From Echinicola soli (lineage in GTDB: Bacteria; Bacteroidota; Bacteroidia; Cytophagales; Cyclobacteriaceae): a DNA stretch of 64,000 nt. The number at the start of each line of letters is the position of its first letter. The stretch's first letter is position 1. The notes beneath the pieces were generated by a model, which saw only the letters and a list, made by a program, of their open reading frames with translations, did no database searches and was not told where the DNA came from. Shown piece by piece: positions 17,836-25,987 of this stretch. The stretch covers positions 67,501 through 131,500 of the forward strand of contig NZ_CP041253.1 of assembly GCF_006575665.1 (NCBI RefSeq), given 5' to 3'. The position numbers and the translations under genes are program-made.

Positions 17836-18405
17836 ATGAGCAAAATAGCGAAAAAGGAGGTAAAAGAGCAAATCATTTTGGGAATAGATCCAGGCACGAA
17901 CGTCATGGGCTATGGCTTGGTACTGGTGAGAGGCAACAAGTATGAACCGCTCCAGTTTGGTGTAATCCATCTGAAAAAATATGGCTCCCATGAATTAAAG
18001 CTCAAAAAGATCTTCGAAAGGGTAACCGGCATCATCGATGAATTTTTACCGGACAAGGTTGCTCTGGAGGCTCCGTTTTATGGCCAAAACGTCCAATCCA
18101 TGCTCAAATTGGGGCGCGCTCAGGGAGTAGCCATGGCGGCAGCTTTGGCCAGAGATATCCCCATCGCTGAATATTCTCCAAAAAAAGTCAAACAGTCCGT
18201 CACTGGCAATGGAAACGCCTCCAAAGAACAGGTGGCCGAGATGCTCAAAACCCTGCTCCATATCGACGTTCCCAAACTCTTGGATGCTACCGATGCCTTA
18301 GCCGTAGCCCTTTGTCATCATTTTCATGATGGGCGCCTACAGACGCGCGGCCGCTCAGCAGGCTGGAAATCCTTTCTCGACGAAAACCCCGGTAGAATTA
18401 AATAA
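17836..18405 (+). CDS. ruvC: Crossover junction endodeoxyribonuclease
   Basis: 189 residues. RNase H-like Holliday-junction resolvase with the four catalytic acids in place: D18 ([12 protein letters not shown]), E78 ([10 protein letters not shown]), D150 and D153 ([14 protein letters not shown]). The segment [20 protein letters not shown] is the conserved substrate-contact region. Cytoplasmic; resolves recombination junctions with RuvAB. Divergent from the GT2 operon with only about 32 bases between the starts. Not followed by ruvA or ruvB here. Confidence 0.97.
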   Translation: MSKIAKKEVKEQIILGIDPGTNVMGYGLVLVRGNKYEPLQFGVIHLKKYGSHELKLKKIFERVTGIIDEFLPDKVALEAPFYGQNVQSMLKLGRAQGVAMAAALARDIPIAEYSPKKVKQSVTGNGNASKEQVAEMLKTLLHIDVPKLLDATDALAVALCHHFHDGRLQTRGRSAGWKSFLDENPGRIK

Positions 18406-18413
18406 AAGCCAAT

Positions 18414-18516
18414 GTCGCAGAAGTCATGAGTCATGAAGTAATGCCTGGCTTGGCCCATCGTATCGACCAATCCATAGTTGGCACACACTTCTTCCGAACC
18501 GCCAGGCCTCTGCGAC
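18414..18516. repeat. Long imperfect inverted repeat between convergent ruvC and thiL
   Basis: Outer arms GTCGCAGA (18414-18421) and TCTGCGAC (18509-18516) are perfect complements, as are inner arms GCCTGGC (18443-18449) and GCCAGGC (18501-18507), giving a roughly 103-base foldback. No T-run follows on either side, so it is not a simple terminator, though it may attenuate convergent transcription. Confidence 0.6.
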
Positions 18517-18530
18517 CTTAGCACTCACAT

Positions 18531-19574
18531 TTATTTTGAATCCCCGGAAAAATGCACCCAGCCTTGCGCTTTCAGCTCCACAGCAGTTTCACTCTTGGTC
18601 ACCATAAACTTCCCGCTTTCCTCATTGGTGATGTGACCAATGAAGTGGATATCCGGATGTTTTTCCAGCTTTGAAAAATCTTTTTGGTCAATAGTGAAAA
18701 TCAGCTCATAATCTTCACCTCCATTTAGCACACAGGTGATTGGATCCATATTGAATTCTACGGCAGTATCGTAGGTTTGCTTGTCTATGGGCAGCTTGTC
18801 CTCATAGATAGTCACACCGACTTTAGATTGCTTACAGATATGAAAAAGCTCTGAAGCCAGCCCATCGGAAACATCCATCATGGAAGTAGGCACCACACCG
18901 AGATCCCGTAACTCATGGATGATATCCATCCTTGCATCCGGCTTCAGTTGCCTCCCCGTTACCAAGGTATATTTCTCCAACTGCGGTTGCATATTAGGAT
19001 TGGCCATAAAGACTTCTTTTTCGCGTTCCAAGACCTGCAAGCCCATCAAAGCTCCTCCCAGATCACCGGTCACACAGACGATATCGTTCTCCCTGGCACC
19101 TGAGCGGTACACCTCTTTGCCTTTTTCCACTTCGCCAATAGCCGTAATCGAAATCACCAACCCTGATCGGCTCGAGGTCGTGTCACCACCGATCACATCA
19201 AGGTCATAGTGCTCCGCGGCGGCATTGATCCCAGCATAAAGTGCTTCTACCGCCTCCACCGCAAACCGGTTGCTGAGGGCGATGCTCACGGTAATCTGCC
19301 TTGGAATCGCATTCATCGCCGCAATGTCCGAAACATTCACGGCTACTGCCTTGAATCCCAAATGGTGCAAGGGCGCATAGGAAAGGTCAAAATGAACGCC
19401 TTCCAGTAATAAGTCGGTGGTCACTACCTTGACCTTATCGCCTGCATCCAGCACAGCAGCATCGTCACCAATACCTTTTAGGGTATCTCGATGGCGAATT
19501 TTTACTTTTTCATTGAGCCGATCGATCAGCCCAAACTCTCCTATTTCACCTATTTCCGTTCTCTTCTCGCTCAT
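18531..19574 (-). CDS. thiL: Thiamine-monophosphate kinase
   Basis: 347 residues, PurM/AIR-synthase fold. Diagnostic motifs: IGDDAAVLD near the N terminus, TTDLLLEGVHFD, VIGGDTTSS, CVTGDLGGALMG, MMDVSDGLASEL and LNGGEDYELIFT. Phosphorylates thiamine phosphate to thiamine diphosphate with ATP, the last step of the cofactor pathway. ATG start at 19574; 66 bases separate it from the methylmalonyl-CoA epimerase gene, which may share its transcript. No thi-box riboswitch was noticed upstream. Confidence 0.96.
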   Translation of the reverse strand: MSEKRTEIGEIGEFGLIDRLNEKVKIRHRDTLKGIGDDAAVLDAGDKVKVVTTDLLLEGVHFDLSYAPLHHLGFKAVAVNVSDIAAMNAIPRQITVSIALSNRFAVEAVEALYAGINAAAEHYDLDVIGGDTTSSRSGLVISITAIGEVEKGKEVYRSGARENDIVCVTGDLGGALMGLQVLEREKEVFMANPNMQPQLEKYTLVTGRQLKPDARMDIIHELRDLGVVPTSMMDVSDGLASELFHICKQSKVGVTIYEDKLPIDKQTYDTAVEFNMDPITCVLNGGEDYELIFTIDQKDFSKLEKHPDIHFIGHITNEESGKFMVTKSETAVELKAQGWVHFSGDSK

Positions 19575-19640
19575 AAACTATTGTTTCAAATCTATTTTGT
19601 ACTCGTGTCTTTATTCTCATGTCTCAATACTCATATCTTG

Positions 19641-20060
19641 CTACTTGATACTCGACCCTCCTCCCATATCTTGACACAACTCCACCAATACCCCATTGGT
19701 ACTTCGGGGATGCAAAAATACAACTAATTTATGATCTGCCCCCCTTTTTGGAATATCATTGAGCAATTCGAAGCCCTCTTTCTTCAGCCTATCCATCTCT
19801 GCGTAAATATCGTCCACCGCAAAAGCCACATGATGGATTCCCTCTGACCTTTTATCGATAAATTTGGCGATTGCACTGTCTTCCGAAGCAGCTTCCAGCA
19901 ATTCTATCTTGACATCTCCAATTTGGAAAAACGAGGTCACCACGGCTTCTCCTTCCACTTTTTCTACCTTATAGGCTTCCTGACCAAACAACCTGGAAAA
20001 CAATTCATTGGATTTTCCCAGGTCTTTTACCGCTATTCCCAAATGTTCGATTTTTCTCAT
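19641..20060 (-). CDS. mce: Methylmalonyl-CoA epimerase
   Basis: 139 residues, two VOC (glyoxalase-fold) modules. Metal-site residues are seen in KIEHLGIAVKDL (His), VKIELLEA (Glu), GIHHVAFAVDD (His) and GVLVELCQDMGG (Glu). Interconverts the methylmalonyl-CoA epimers in propionate/succinyl-CoA metabolism. The mutase genes are not in this window. The last codons (GGGSSIK) fall in a CTTGATACT-type intergenic patch that recurs elsewhere in the window, suggesting the C terminus has been extended or replaced by that sequence. Confidence 0.94.
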   Translation of the reverse strand: MRKIEHLGIAVKDLGKSNELFSRLFGQEAYKVEKVEGEAVVTSFFQIGDVKIELLEAASEDSAIAKFIDKRSEGIHHVAFAVDDIYAEMDRLKKEGFELLNDIPKRGADHKLVVFLHPRSTNGVLVELCQDMGGGSSIK

Positions 20061-20247
20061 GGCCGAATTTTGTGTATTTTTGTATCAGGAATTATTTCTA
20101 AGGTAAGTATGTTTCCTAAATAATAATTCTCAGTTTATTAATTTTTGCCCAATATGGCCGCAAGAACCTAAAGATTTTCTTTATAATCTAAGTTTCTTAT
20201 GGCATTGGAGAGCAAAAAAGCGTTAAAAATAAAAACACTATAGCAAT

Positions 20248-20574
20248 ATGATCATCGTTTCAGACCAAGCAAAAGAGCGGATTAAAGAATTGAGACAGGA
20301 AGAGGGCCGAACGGAAAATGAAAACATCCGGGTATCTGTCAAGGGCGGTGGCTGCTCAGGACTTATGTACGACCTGGGCTTTGATGAAAGCATCACAGAC
20401 AGCGATCAGGTATTTGAGGACCAGGGCGTCAAAATCGTCGTGGACAAAAAAAGCCTGCTCTACCTGGCTGGCACCACCTTGGAATTTTCTGACGGCCTCA
20501 ATGGCAAAGGCTTTCAGTTCGTCAATCCCAACGCCTCCAGAACCTGCGGCTGCGGGGAAAGCTTTTCGATTTAG
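20248..20574 (+). CDS. HesB/IscA/ErpA family iron-sulfur assembly protein
   Basis: 108 residues. The three cluster-binding cysteines of A-type carriers are present: C36 in VKGGGCSGLMYDL, and C100 and C102 in the C-terminal TCGCGESFSI. A canonical A-type scaffold or carrier delivering Fe-S clusters to apoproteins. Monocistronic, divergent from mce, followed by a weak terminator. A second family member at 33634 lacks the C-terminal pair, so this is the functional reference copy in the window. Confidence 0.95.
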   Translation: MIIVSDQAKERIKELRQEEGRTENENIRVSVKGGGCSGLMYDLGFDESITDSDQVFEDQGVKIVVDKKSLLYLAGTTLEFSDGLNGKGFQFVNPNASRTCGCGESFSI

Positions 20575-20626
20575 TTTCTGGTGTAATTTAAGTCATAAGC
20601 TATATTAAGGCTTTGATATTTTAAGT

Positions 20627-20652
20627 AAAAGACCGGTTTTGTCCGGTCTTTC
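20627..20652 (+). terminator. Probable intrinsic terminator of the IscA-type gene
   Basis: Perfect stem AAAGACCGG / CCGGTCTTT with a 6-base loop and a short T-rich tail (TTTCTT), 53 bases after the stop codon. Confidence 0.7.
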
Positions 20653-20690
20653 TTAGTTTAAACCCAGATTAACCATAAAGAATCGTAGTA

Positions 20691-20724
20691 GCCTGTCCTC
20701 CCGAAGGGTTTCAGCAGGACAGGC
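20691..20724. repeat. Nested hairpin in the gap before gcvT
   Basis: GCCTGTCCT (20691-20699) pairs with AGGACAGGC (20716-20724), and CCC-GAA-GGG sits inside the loop. It is the only clear structure in the 362-base gap 20575-20936 besides the terminator and the gcvT -7 element. No gene is seen in the gap. Confidence 0.5.
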
Positions 20725-20902
20725 TGACAAATGTCGGGAAGAGCTGAAAGTACCATAAATTTAATTCCACCGACTCTTCGCTCTTGGGCAGAAAGAAAAA
20801 CAATACACCGCATTGCCCCAATGACAAATACTTTTTCTTTGATTTAGGTATAAGCAGCCTTGCTTTTTCCCCAGCCCATTCGCTATGTTAACTGGCTTTT
20901 AT

Positions 20903-20910
20903 TACCTTTG
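20903..20910 (+). promoter_or_regulatory. Candidate -7 element (TAnnTTTG) for gcvT
   Basis: TACCTTTG matches the Bacteroidota -7 consensus and lies 26 bases before the gcvT ATG. The matching -33 TTG is weak. Confidence 0.45.
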
Positions 20911-20936
20911 CCAAAACTGAAATTAAACCCAGATAT

Positions 20937-22031
20937 ATGGAAAATACGATTAAAAAAGTCGCGCTAAACGACAAGCACATTGAATTGGGCGGAAAAATGG
21001 TGCCATTTGCAGGATATAATATGCCGGTACGCTATTCTTCCGATAAAGAAGAGCATAACACCGTCCGCAATGGCGTTGGGGTATTTGATGTTTCCCACAT
21101 GGGCGAATTTATGGTCACTGGTCCCCATGCCCTGTCCCTGATCCAAAAAGTCTCTTCCAATGATGCTGCCAAACTGGTTATTGGCCAGGCGCAATACTCC
21201 TGTCTCCCCAACGAAGCAGGAGGAATCGTAGATGACCTGCTCGTGTACAAAATGGATGAAGAAAAGTACCTGCTCGTGGTCAATGCTTCCAATATCAAAA
21301 AAGACTGGGACTGGATCAACAAACACAATGACATGGGGGCGGAGTTGGAAAACATTTCTGATGACATGTCCCTATTTGCTGTACAAGGCCCAAAGGCAGT
21401 GGAAACACTCCAGAAAATAACCCCCGTAAACTTAGATGAGGTGAAATTTTATCACTTTACCGTTGGTGAATTTGCGGGCAAAAAAGACGTCATTATCTCT
21501 GGCACAGGTTATACAGGCGCTGGCGGATTTGAGATTTATGTCAAAAATGATGATGCACTGGAAGTATGGAATGCCATCTTCGAAGCTGGTGCCGCTGCTG
21601 ATATAAAACCCATAGGATTGGGTGCACGGGACACCTTGCGGATGGAAATGGGCTACTGTCTTTATGGCAATGACATCAACGACACCACTTCTCCACTGGA
21701 AGCTGGCCTTGGCTGGATCACCAAGTTCACCAAGGACTTCATCAACAGCGAAAACCTGAAAAAGCAAAAAGAAGAAGGTGTCAGCAAAAAACTGGTAGGC
21801 TTTAAGTTTAAGGACAAAGGCATCCCAAGAACCCACTATCCGATTGTCAATGAATCAGGAAGACAAATTGGAGAAGTGACCTCCGGCACCATGTCTCCGA
21901 GCATGAGTATCGGCATTGGCCTTGGCTATGTGGAAAAAGAATACGCCAAACCGGGTACTGAAATTGCTATTACTGTTAGAAACAAAAACTTGGCTGCTGT
22001 AGTAGAAAAGCTCCCGCTGCTAAAGAAATAA
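20937..22031 (+). CDS. gcvT: Glycine cleavage system T protein (aminomethyltransferase)
   Basis: 364 residues, the normal length. The N-terminal [15 protein letters not shown] and [11 protein letters not shown] segments carry the catalytic Asp and folate contacts. The mid-protein [22 protein letters not shown] and [19 protein letters not shown] motifs are typical of the T protein. The C-terminal barrel has [12 protein letters not shown] and [11 protein letters not shown]. Transfers the methylene group of glycine from the H protein to tetrahydrofolate. The P and H protein genes are not in the window. Confidence 0.96.
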   Translation: MENTIKKVALNDKHIELGGKMVPFAGYNMPVRYSSDKEEHNTVRNGVGVFDVSHMGEFMVTGPHALSLIQKVSSNDAAKLVIGQAQYSCLPNEAGGIVDDLLVYKMDEEKYLLVVNASNIKKDWDWINKHNDMGAELENISDDMSLFAVQGPKAVETLQKITPVNLDEVKFYHFTVGEFAGKKDVIISGTGYTGAGGFEIYVKNDDALEVWNAIFEAGAAADIKPIGLGARDTLRMEMGYCLYGNDINDTTSPLEAGLGWITKFTKDFINSENLKKQKEEGVSKKLVGFKFKDKGIPRTHYPIVNESGRQIGEVTSGTMSPSMSIGIGLGYVEKEYAKPGTEIAITVRNKNLAAVVEKLPLLKK

Positions 22032-22046
22032 AGTATAAATCAAACC

Positions 22047-22206
22047 AAGGCTGTTTCAAAATATGAAATACGTCCCCGAATGCTTTCGGGAAAGACTATC
22101 ACGAACGAAGCGAAGTGATGTTGACGTGCCTTCATGGCGCGTAGAAAGGGATTGTTTCTCTTGGCTATCGCTACGATCGCAATGACGTTGACTTTTGAGA
22201 CAGCCT
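22047..22206. repeat. MITE-like element with AGGCTGTYTCAAAA terminal inverted repeats
   Basis: Left end AGGCTGTTTCAAAA (22048-22061) and right end TTTTGAGACAGCCT (22193-22206) are inverted copies differing at one base. The roughly 160-base interior contains CCCGAATGCTTTCGGG and a GAACGAAGCGAAGTGAT segment, and has no coding potential. The right end lies 12 bases before the comB ATG, so the element supplies most of the comB upstream region. Confidence 0.75.
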
Positions 22207-22218
22207 CTTCTTCCTAAA

Positions 22219-22941
22219 ATGAACAAAATCGAAGTCTGTCTAAGCCCAGAGCTGATCCACCTCCATGACCTGAAGGGAAAAATCGTGGTAGTTGTGGATA
22301 TTTTTCGTGCCACCTCCACCATGGTCACCGGACTGGCCAACAAGGTAACATCCATTACGCCTGTCGCTGGACTGGAAGCATGTCGGGACATGAAAGACAT
22401 CGGTTACATCATCGCCGGTGAACGCAATGGCCAAACGGCACAAGGCTTCGAATTGGGAAACTCTCCACTCAGCTATCTTAACAATGCCTTTGAAGGCAAA
22501 AAAATAGCCGTTACCACCACAAATGGCACCCTCACCATCGAAAAGTCCAAAAAAGATGCTTCGGAAGTGCTGATTGGCGCCTTTCTAAACCTTAGGGCCA
22601 CGGCAGAATACCTTACGCGGCAAGGCAAGGATGTTGTGGTACATTGTGCTGGCTGGAAAGGTATGTTTAACCTCGAAGATTCATTGTATGCCGGTGCCTT
22701 AGTAAGTGTGTTGGCAGACCACTTTGACTTTGATTGTGATGGAGCCATCGCCATGAAGGCACTTTACGAACAGCATAAGAAAGACCTTAAAAGCTTCCTT
22801 GGCCAAGCCTCCCATGCCAAACGCCTCCAAAACCATAATATCGAAGCAGACATTGATTTTTGTCTGACCCTGGATAAGTTTGACTTTATCGGCAAGCTCC
22901 AGGGGGAGGAACTTGTGAAGGTAGACTTGCAGGTTGTATAA
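22219..22941 (+). CDS. comB: 2-phosphosulfolactate phosphatase family protein
   Basis: 240 residues from the ATG at 22219; an in-frame start 8 codons earlier lies inside the adjoining repeat element and is rejected. ComB-family motifs: VVVDIFRATSTMVTGL near residue 24, GERNGQTAQGFELGNSP, TTNGTLTIEK, and the C-terminal CLTLDKFDFIGKL. In archaea and some bacteria ComB dephosphorylates phosphosulfolactate on the way to coenzyme M or sulfolactate. Many Bacteroidota carry comB without the rest of that pathway, so the physiological substrate here is open. Confidence 0.88.
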   Translation: MNKIEVCLSPELIHLHDLKGKIVVVVDIFRATSTMVTGLANKVTSITPVAGLEACRDMKDIGYIIAGERNGQTAQGFELGNSPLSYLNNAFEGKKIAVTTTNGTLTIEKSKKDASEVLIGAFLNLRATAEYLTRQGKDVVVHCAGWKGMFNLEDSLYAGALVSVLADHFDFDCDGAIAMKALYEQHKKDLKSFLGQASHAKRLQNHNIEADIDFCLTLDKFDFIGKLQGEELVKVDLQVV

Positions 22942-23098
22942 AGCCGAAGGGCTAAAATACAAAGGAAAAGCTCCCCCCATTATTGGGAATTCCAGGCTAT
23001 ATCAGAAAATGGTATTGGCACAAACCAGGAATACCATGAACGCTGGGTATTTGGGGAGACTGTAAATCAAGGACAGTTAATTTTACTAGGCTTTCGAA

Positions 23099-23635
23099 TC
23101 AATCTATCTGCAGCGCTACATCGTGTTTTTCCGCATATGGAATAGCGAGATCATACAACGCGTCAAACCGTCTGGCCATTTCAACATCGTGAGCATCAAA
23201 CACCCCCTGAATCGCCCTGTCTATCTCTTCTGATGGGCGGTTTTCATCCATCATCTTGGCAATCACTGGATATTCACTTTCAAAAATCGTCTTTCCATAT
23301 TTCAGCACCTCCAGTGAAGCCGCCAACATCTCTCTCGTCTCGCTGCCTACTGCAAACCCCTTTACACGATCGTAGGACTCCTGTATCCTATCAAAAAGGT
23401 ATTCTTCCATGTACTCTTCTACAGAGACCTTTTTGTACCCTCCATCTTTGTACACCTTTATGCGGTCCTGCTCTTTCAGCTGTTTTAGCTCTAAGAAATA
23501 CTGCTCCGAATATCCTGTTGAAACGATATTGGTATGTGTCACAGCCACCTCCACCGATTTACGGGGTGATGGACTGCACGACTGGAACAATAAAAAAACA
23601 CCTAAAAAAATGATTGATATACTGCTCTTTTTCAT
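23099..23635 (-). CDS. Putative lipoprotein, unknown function
   Basis: 178 residues from the ATG at 23635; a 42-residue longer frame has no sensible N terminus. MKKSSISIIFLGVFLLFQSC is a lipoprotein signal with Cys at 20. The rest is charged and helical (SVEEYMEEYLFDRIQESYDR), with no recognised domain. Probably a membrane-anchored periplasmic or surface protein. No operon partner; it stands alone, convergent with comB. Confidence 0.72.
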   Translation of the reverse strand: MKKSSISIIFLGVFLLFQSCSPSPRKSVEVAVTHTNIVSTGYSEQYFLELKQLKEQDRIKVYKDGGYKKVSVEEYMEEYLFDRIQESYDRVKGFAVGSETREMLAASLEVLKYGKTIFESEYPVIAKMMDENRPSEEIDRAIQGVFDAHDVEMARRFDALYDLAIPYAEKHDVALQID

Positions 23636-23823
23636 TACTTGCCTCAATGTAAATCCAATTTTTCGGTTTATTCGGAGCAAATAACATCTTTCATGTGACA
23701 TTGGCAAATGAATATCCCACTTTTGCCATCGGCCTCCTGCCCTGTCCTTGGTTCGGAACACGGCTAATCTTACATCCCAATTTGAAATATTATATTTTCA
23801 GAAATGACCTTCTGATATCTTGC

Positions 23824-23957
23824 TGTAAATCCCTGATTAGTGTTGACCCGATTAATTATTAGATTTCATTGTCAAACATCGTCATAACTGGTCTTTCCTG
23901 GACGGAAGTTTTGACCAATTCCTTTCAAACCTTCCCAAACTTTTGCCCATTATTTGG
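23824..23957 (+). repeat. Dispersed repeat, copy A (upstream of the biotin genes)
   Basis: About 134 bases, from TGTAAATCCCTGATTAGTG to the CCCATTATTTGG region, aligning at roughly 80% (by eye) with copy B at 27166-27300 in the same orientation. Shared blocks include AGATTT-ATTGTCAAACAT, GGTCTTTCCTG and GACCAATTCCTTTCAAAC. No coding potential. The two copies bracket bioF-bioD-ketosynthase. Confidence 0.8.
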
Positions 23958-23982
23958 TGATGACGGGGGCTGTGTCCAGGCA

Positions 23983-24085
23983 GGGGGACTCAATGTTTCT
24001 TAGCACCGTGGCAGAGACCTGGTACAACCGTGTCTTAGCGTTGTCCCGCCGTCTCTGACGCGGGACAACAAATACTGAGTCTCCC
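23983..24085. repeat. Nested foldback structure
   Basis: The outer arm GGGGGACTCA (23983-23992) pairs with TGAGTCTCCC (24076-24085) with one wobble. Inside, a perfect 10-bp hairpin GTTGTCCCGC / GCGGGACAAC (24040-24049 and 24060-24069) carries a 10-base loop. It lies just after dispersed repeat copy A and has no counterpart in copy B. Confidence 0.65.
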
Positions 24086-24154
24086 GACTCAACCTTATAT
24101 TTTTAATATCTGCATTTCTACTTTGCTCTTTTCCCCGATCTTCCCCCCACCTAA

Positions 24155-24176
24155 CCTCCCCGCTGCGGCGGGGAGG
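24155..24176. repeat. CCTCCCCGC hairpin (dispersed family)
   Basis: Perfect 9-bp stem CCTCCCCGC / GCGGGGAGG with loop TGCG. Degenerate relatives with the same lead-in (CCTAACCTCCCC or CCTGACCTCCCC) occur near 27360-27387 and 45391-45412. With copy A and the foldback it accounts for most of the 613-base gap 23636-24248. Confidence 0.65.
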
Positions 24177-24211
24177 AACAAACATGCTACTTGATACTAA
24201 ATACTAGTTAC

Positions 24212-24242
24212 TTGCTCCGTGCTACTTTTCAATTTACCTTTG
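24212..24242 (+). promoter_or_regulatory. Promoter of the biotin operon (TTG-N20-TACCTTTG)
   Basis: A -33 TTG (24212-24214) and a -7 TACCTTTG (24235-24242) are spaced 20 bases apart, the same spacing as in the aromatic-operon promoter. Only 6 bases separate the -7 element from the bioF ATG, so the transcript would start at or next to the start codon (leaderless). Confidence 0.6.
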
Positions 24243-24248
24243 TGCCCC

Positions 24249-25370
24249 ATGGAAAAGCACCACCAATTTATCCAGGCCAAATTGGCCCAAGCCACCACTT
24301 CCAATCGGCTGAGGACGCTAAAAACGCCTCCAAAGGATAATATTGACTTCTTTTCCAATGACTACTTGGGTTATGCCACCAAAGGTCTTTTGGCGCAACA
24401 TACTTCCCTACCCACTCCGTCACATTGGTCGGGGGCCACTGGCTCCAGGCTGATCAGTGGCAACCATCCAGAAATGGAGCAACTGGAAAGAGACGTTGCC
24501 CAATTGCTGGACAGTCCTTCTGCATTGCTGTACAATTCAGGTTATATGGCCAATACAGGATTGCTCTCCGCGTTGGGAGAAAAGGACAGCGTGTTCATTT
24601 TTGATGAGCATGTCCATGCCAGCATCAAGGAAGGCATGCGGCTTGGCTTTGGCCAGAAAGCAGCTTTCCAGCACAATGACCTTGAAGACTTAGAGAAGAA
24701 ATTGACCTTCCATTGTAAACAGGACAAAAGGTTATTTGTGCTTACAGAAGGGCTCTTTTCCATGCATGGTGATGTACCTGACGTAGCCCAAATGCTTAGG
24801 ATTTGCGAAAAATATAACGCTGCACTGATCATCGATGATGCACATTCCTTAGGCACATTAGGGGATGAAAACAAAGGTATTTCCTACCGATTTGCACAAC
24901 ACCCTAATCTCTGGGCGCGGGTAATTACTTTTGGCAAAGCTGCCGGTGCCCATGGCGCAATGGTCTTGGGCACGGAAAGCCTTCGGAATTTCCTGATCAA
25001 TTTTAGTAGGGCTTTTATCTACACCACAGCTCCTTCAAGAGATCAAGTAAATAGCATCCGCGCAGCACTGGATTTGTTCGATTCCAAGACAAATTTCCCG
25101 GCTCTGAAAAACGCCGTCACCACCTACCTGGAATTGACCGGAACGCTTACATCCCAATTTTCCAATAACCAAAGTCCCATACAATACTGGCTATGCAGTG
25201 ATGTGCCACTACTAAAAGAAAAAGTGACCCAATTGCAAAAATCAGGCATCAATTGCTACCCTATTCTTTCGCCCACCGTAAAAACAGGAGAGGAAAGGAT
25301 AAGGATCGTATTGCATGCATTCAATACAAAAGAAGAGATTTCTAAATTGATCAATATACTCAATGCATAA
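24249..25370 (+). CDS. bioF: 8-amino-7-oxononanoate synthase
   Basis: 373 residues from the ATG at 24249; a GTG 10 codons earlier lies upstream of the -7 element and is rejected. Alpha-oxoamine synthase fold with SNDYLGYATKG, GATGSRLISGNH, the PLP-binding DDAHSLGTLG (Asp197, His199) and Lys230 in ITFGKAAGAHGAM. Condenses pimeloyl thioester with alanine, the first step of biotin ring assembly. Other alpha-oxoamine synthases are alternatives, but the overlap with bioD settles it. Ends 8 bases inside bioD. Confidence 0.94.
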   Translation: MEKHHQFIQAKLAQATTSNRLRTLKTPPKDNIDFFSNDYLGYATKGLLAQHTSLPTPSHWSGATGSRLISGNHPEMEQLERDVAQLLDSPSALLYNSGYMANTGLLSALGEKDSVFIFDEHVHASIKEGMRLGFGQKAAFQHNDLEDLEKKLTFHCKQDKRLFVLTEGLFSMHGDVPDVAQMLRICEKYNAALIIDDAHSLGTLGDENKGISYRFAQHPNLWARVITFGKAAGAHGAMVLGTESLRNFLINFSRAFIYTTAPSRDQVNSIRAALDLFDSKTNFPALKNAVTTYLELTGTLTSQFSNNQSPIQYWLCSDVPLLKEKVTQLQKSGINCYPILSPTVKTGEERIRIVLHAFNTKEEISKLINILNA

Positions 25371-25965
25371 AATAAAGGATAAGGTTTTTATAACTGGCAT
25401 TGGTACGGGTATCGGAAAGACCGTCTGTGCAGCAGCACTCTGCAAAACCTTTGGCCATGCGTATTGGAAACCGGTTCAGTGCGGTGATCTGGAGCAATCA
25501 GACGCCATGTTTGTAAAACGACACAGCCCACAAACGGAGGTACTACCGGAAGCCTACCGCCTCAAAACACCCCAATCCCCACACTTGGCAGCCGAATTGG
25601 AAAACACCACGATCCAATTGACCAAGCAACTGATCCCGGACCATCCAAAATGCTGTATCGAAGGAGCAGGCGGACTGATGGTTCCACTGAATGATGAAGA
25701 GACTTTTTTAGATTTTCTCATATCAAGTCGCTTTCATCCAGTGATCGTCATTCGCCATTATCTTGGGAGCATAAACCACAGCCTTCTTACGTTGCAGGCA
25801 CTAATGGAAGCAGGGATAACGGATTTCACCATCATTTGGAACGGGCCAGAAAACACCTCATCCGAAAGTGCCATCCTTAAGCGTTTTACCCCTACTGCAC
25901 AATTTCGGATGCCCGAATGGAAAAATCGGCAAAGAGGGCTTCCTTTATTAAATCCATTGGACTAA
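25363..25965 (+). CDS. bioD: Dethiobiotin synthetase
   Basis: 200 residues. P-loop GTGIGKTVCAAAL near the N terminus, the substrate-lysine region YWKPVQCGDLEQSDAM, and the family motif IEGAGGLMVPLNDEE. Forms the ureido ring of dethiobiotin from diaminopelargonate, CO2 and ATP. Somewhat short compared with the usual 220-230 residues. Overlaps bioF by 8 bases and is followed after 22 bases by a ketosynthase-like gene. bioA, bioB and bioC are not in the window. Confidence 0.93.
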   Translation: MHKIKDKVFITGIGTGIGKTVCAAALCKTFGHAYWKPVQCGDLEQSDAMFVKRHSPQTEVLPEAYRLKTPQSPHLAAELENTTIQLTKQLIPDHPKCCIEGAGGLMVPLNDEETFLDFLISSRFHPVIVIRHYLGSINHSLLTLQALMEAGITDFTIIWNGPENTSSESAILKRFTPTAQFRMPEWKNRQRGLPLLNPLD

Positions 25966-25987
25966 CAACTTAAATCGACATTTTTAC

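Noticed and set aside
24000..24185. A 61-codon minus-strand frame upstream of bioF
   Set aside because: It lies wholly within the foldback and the CCTCCCCGC hairpin; low-complexity Arg-rich translation without a start signal.
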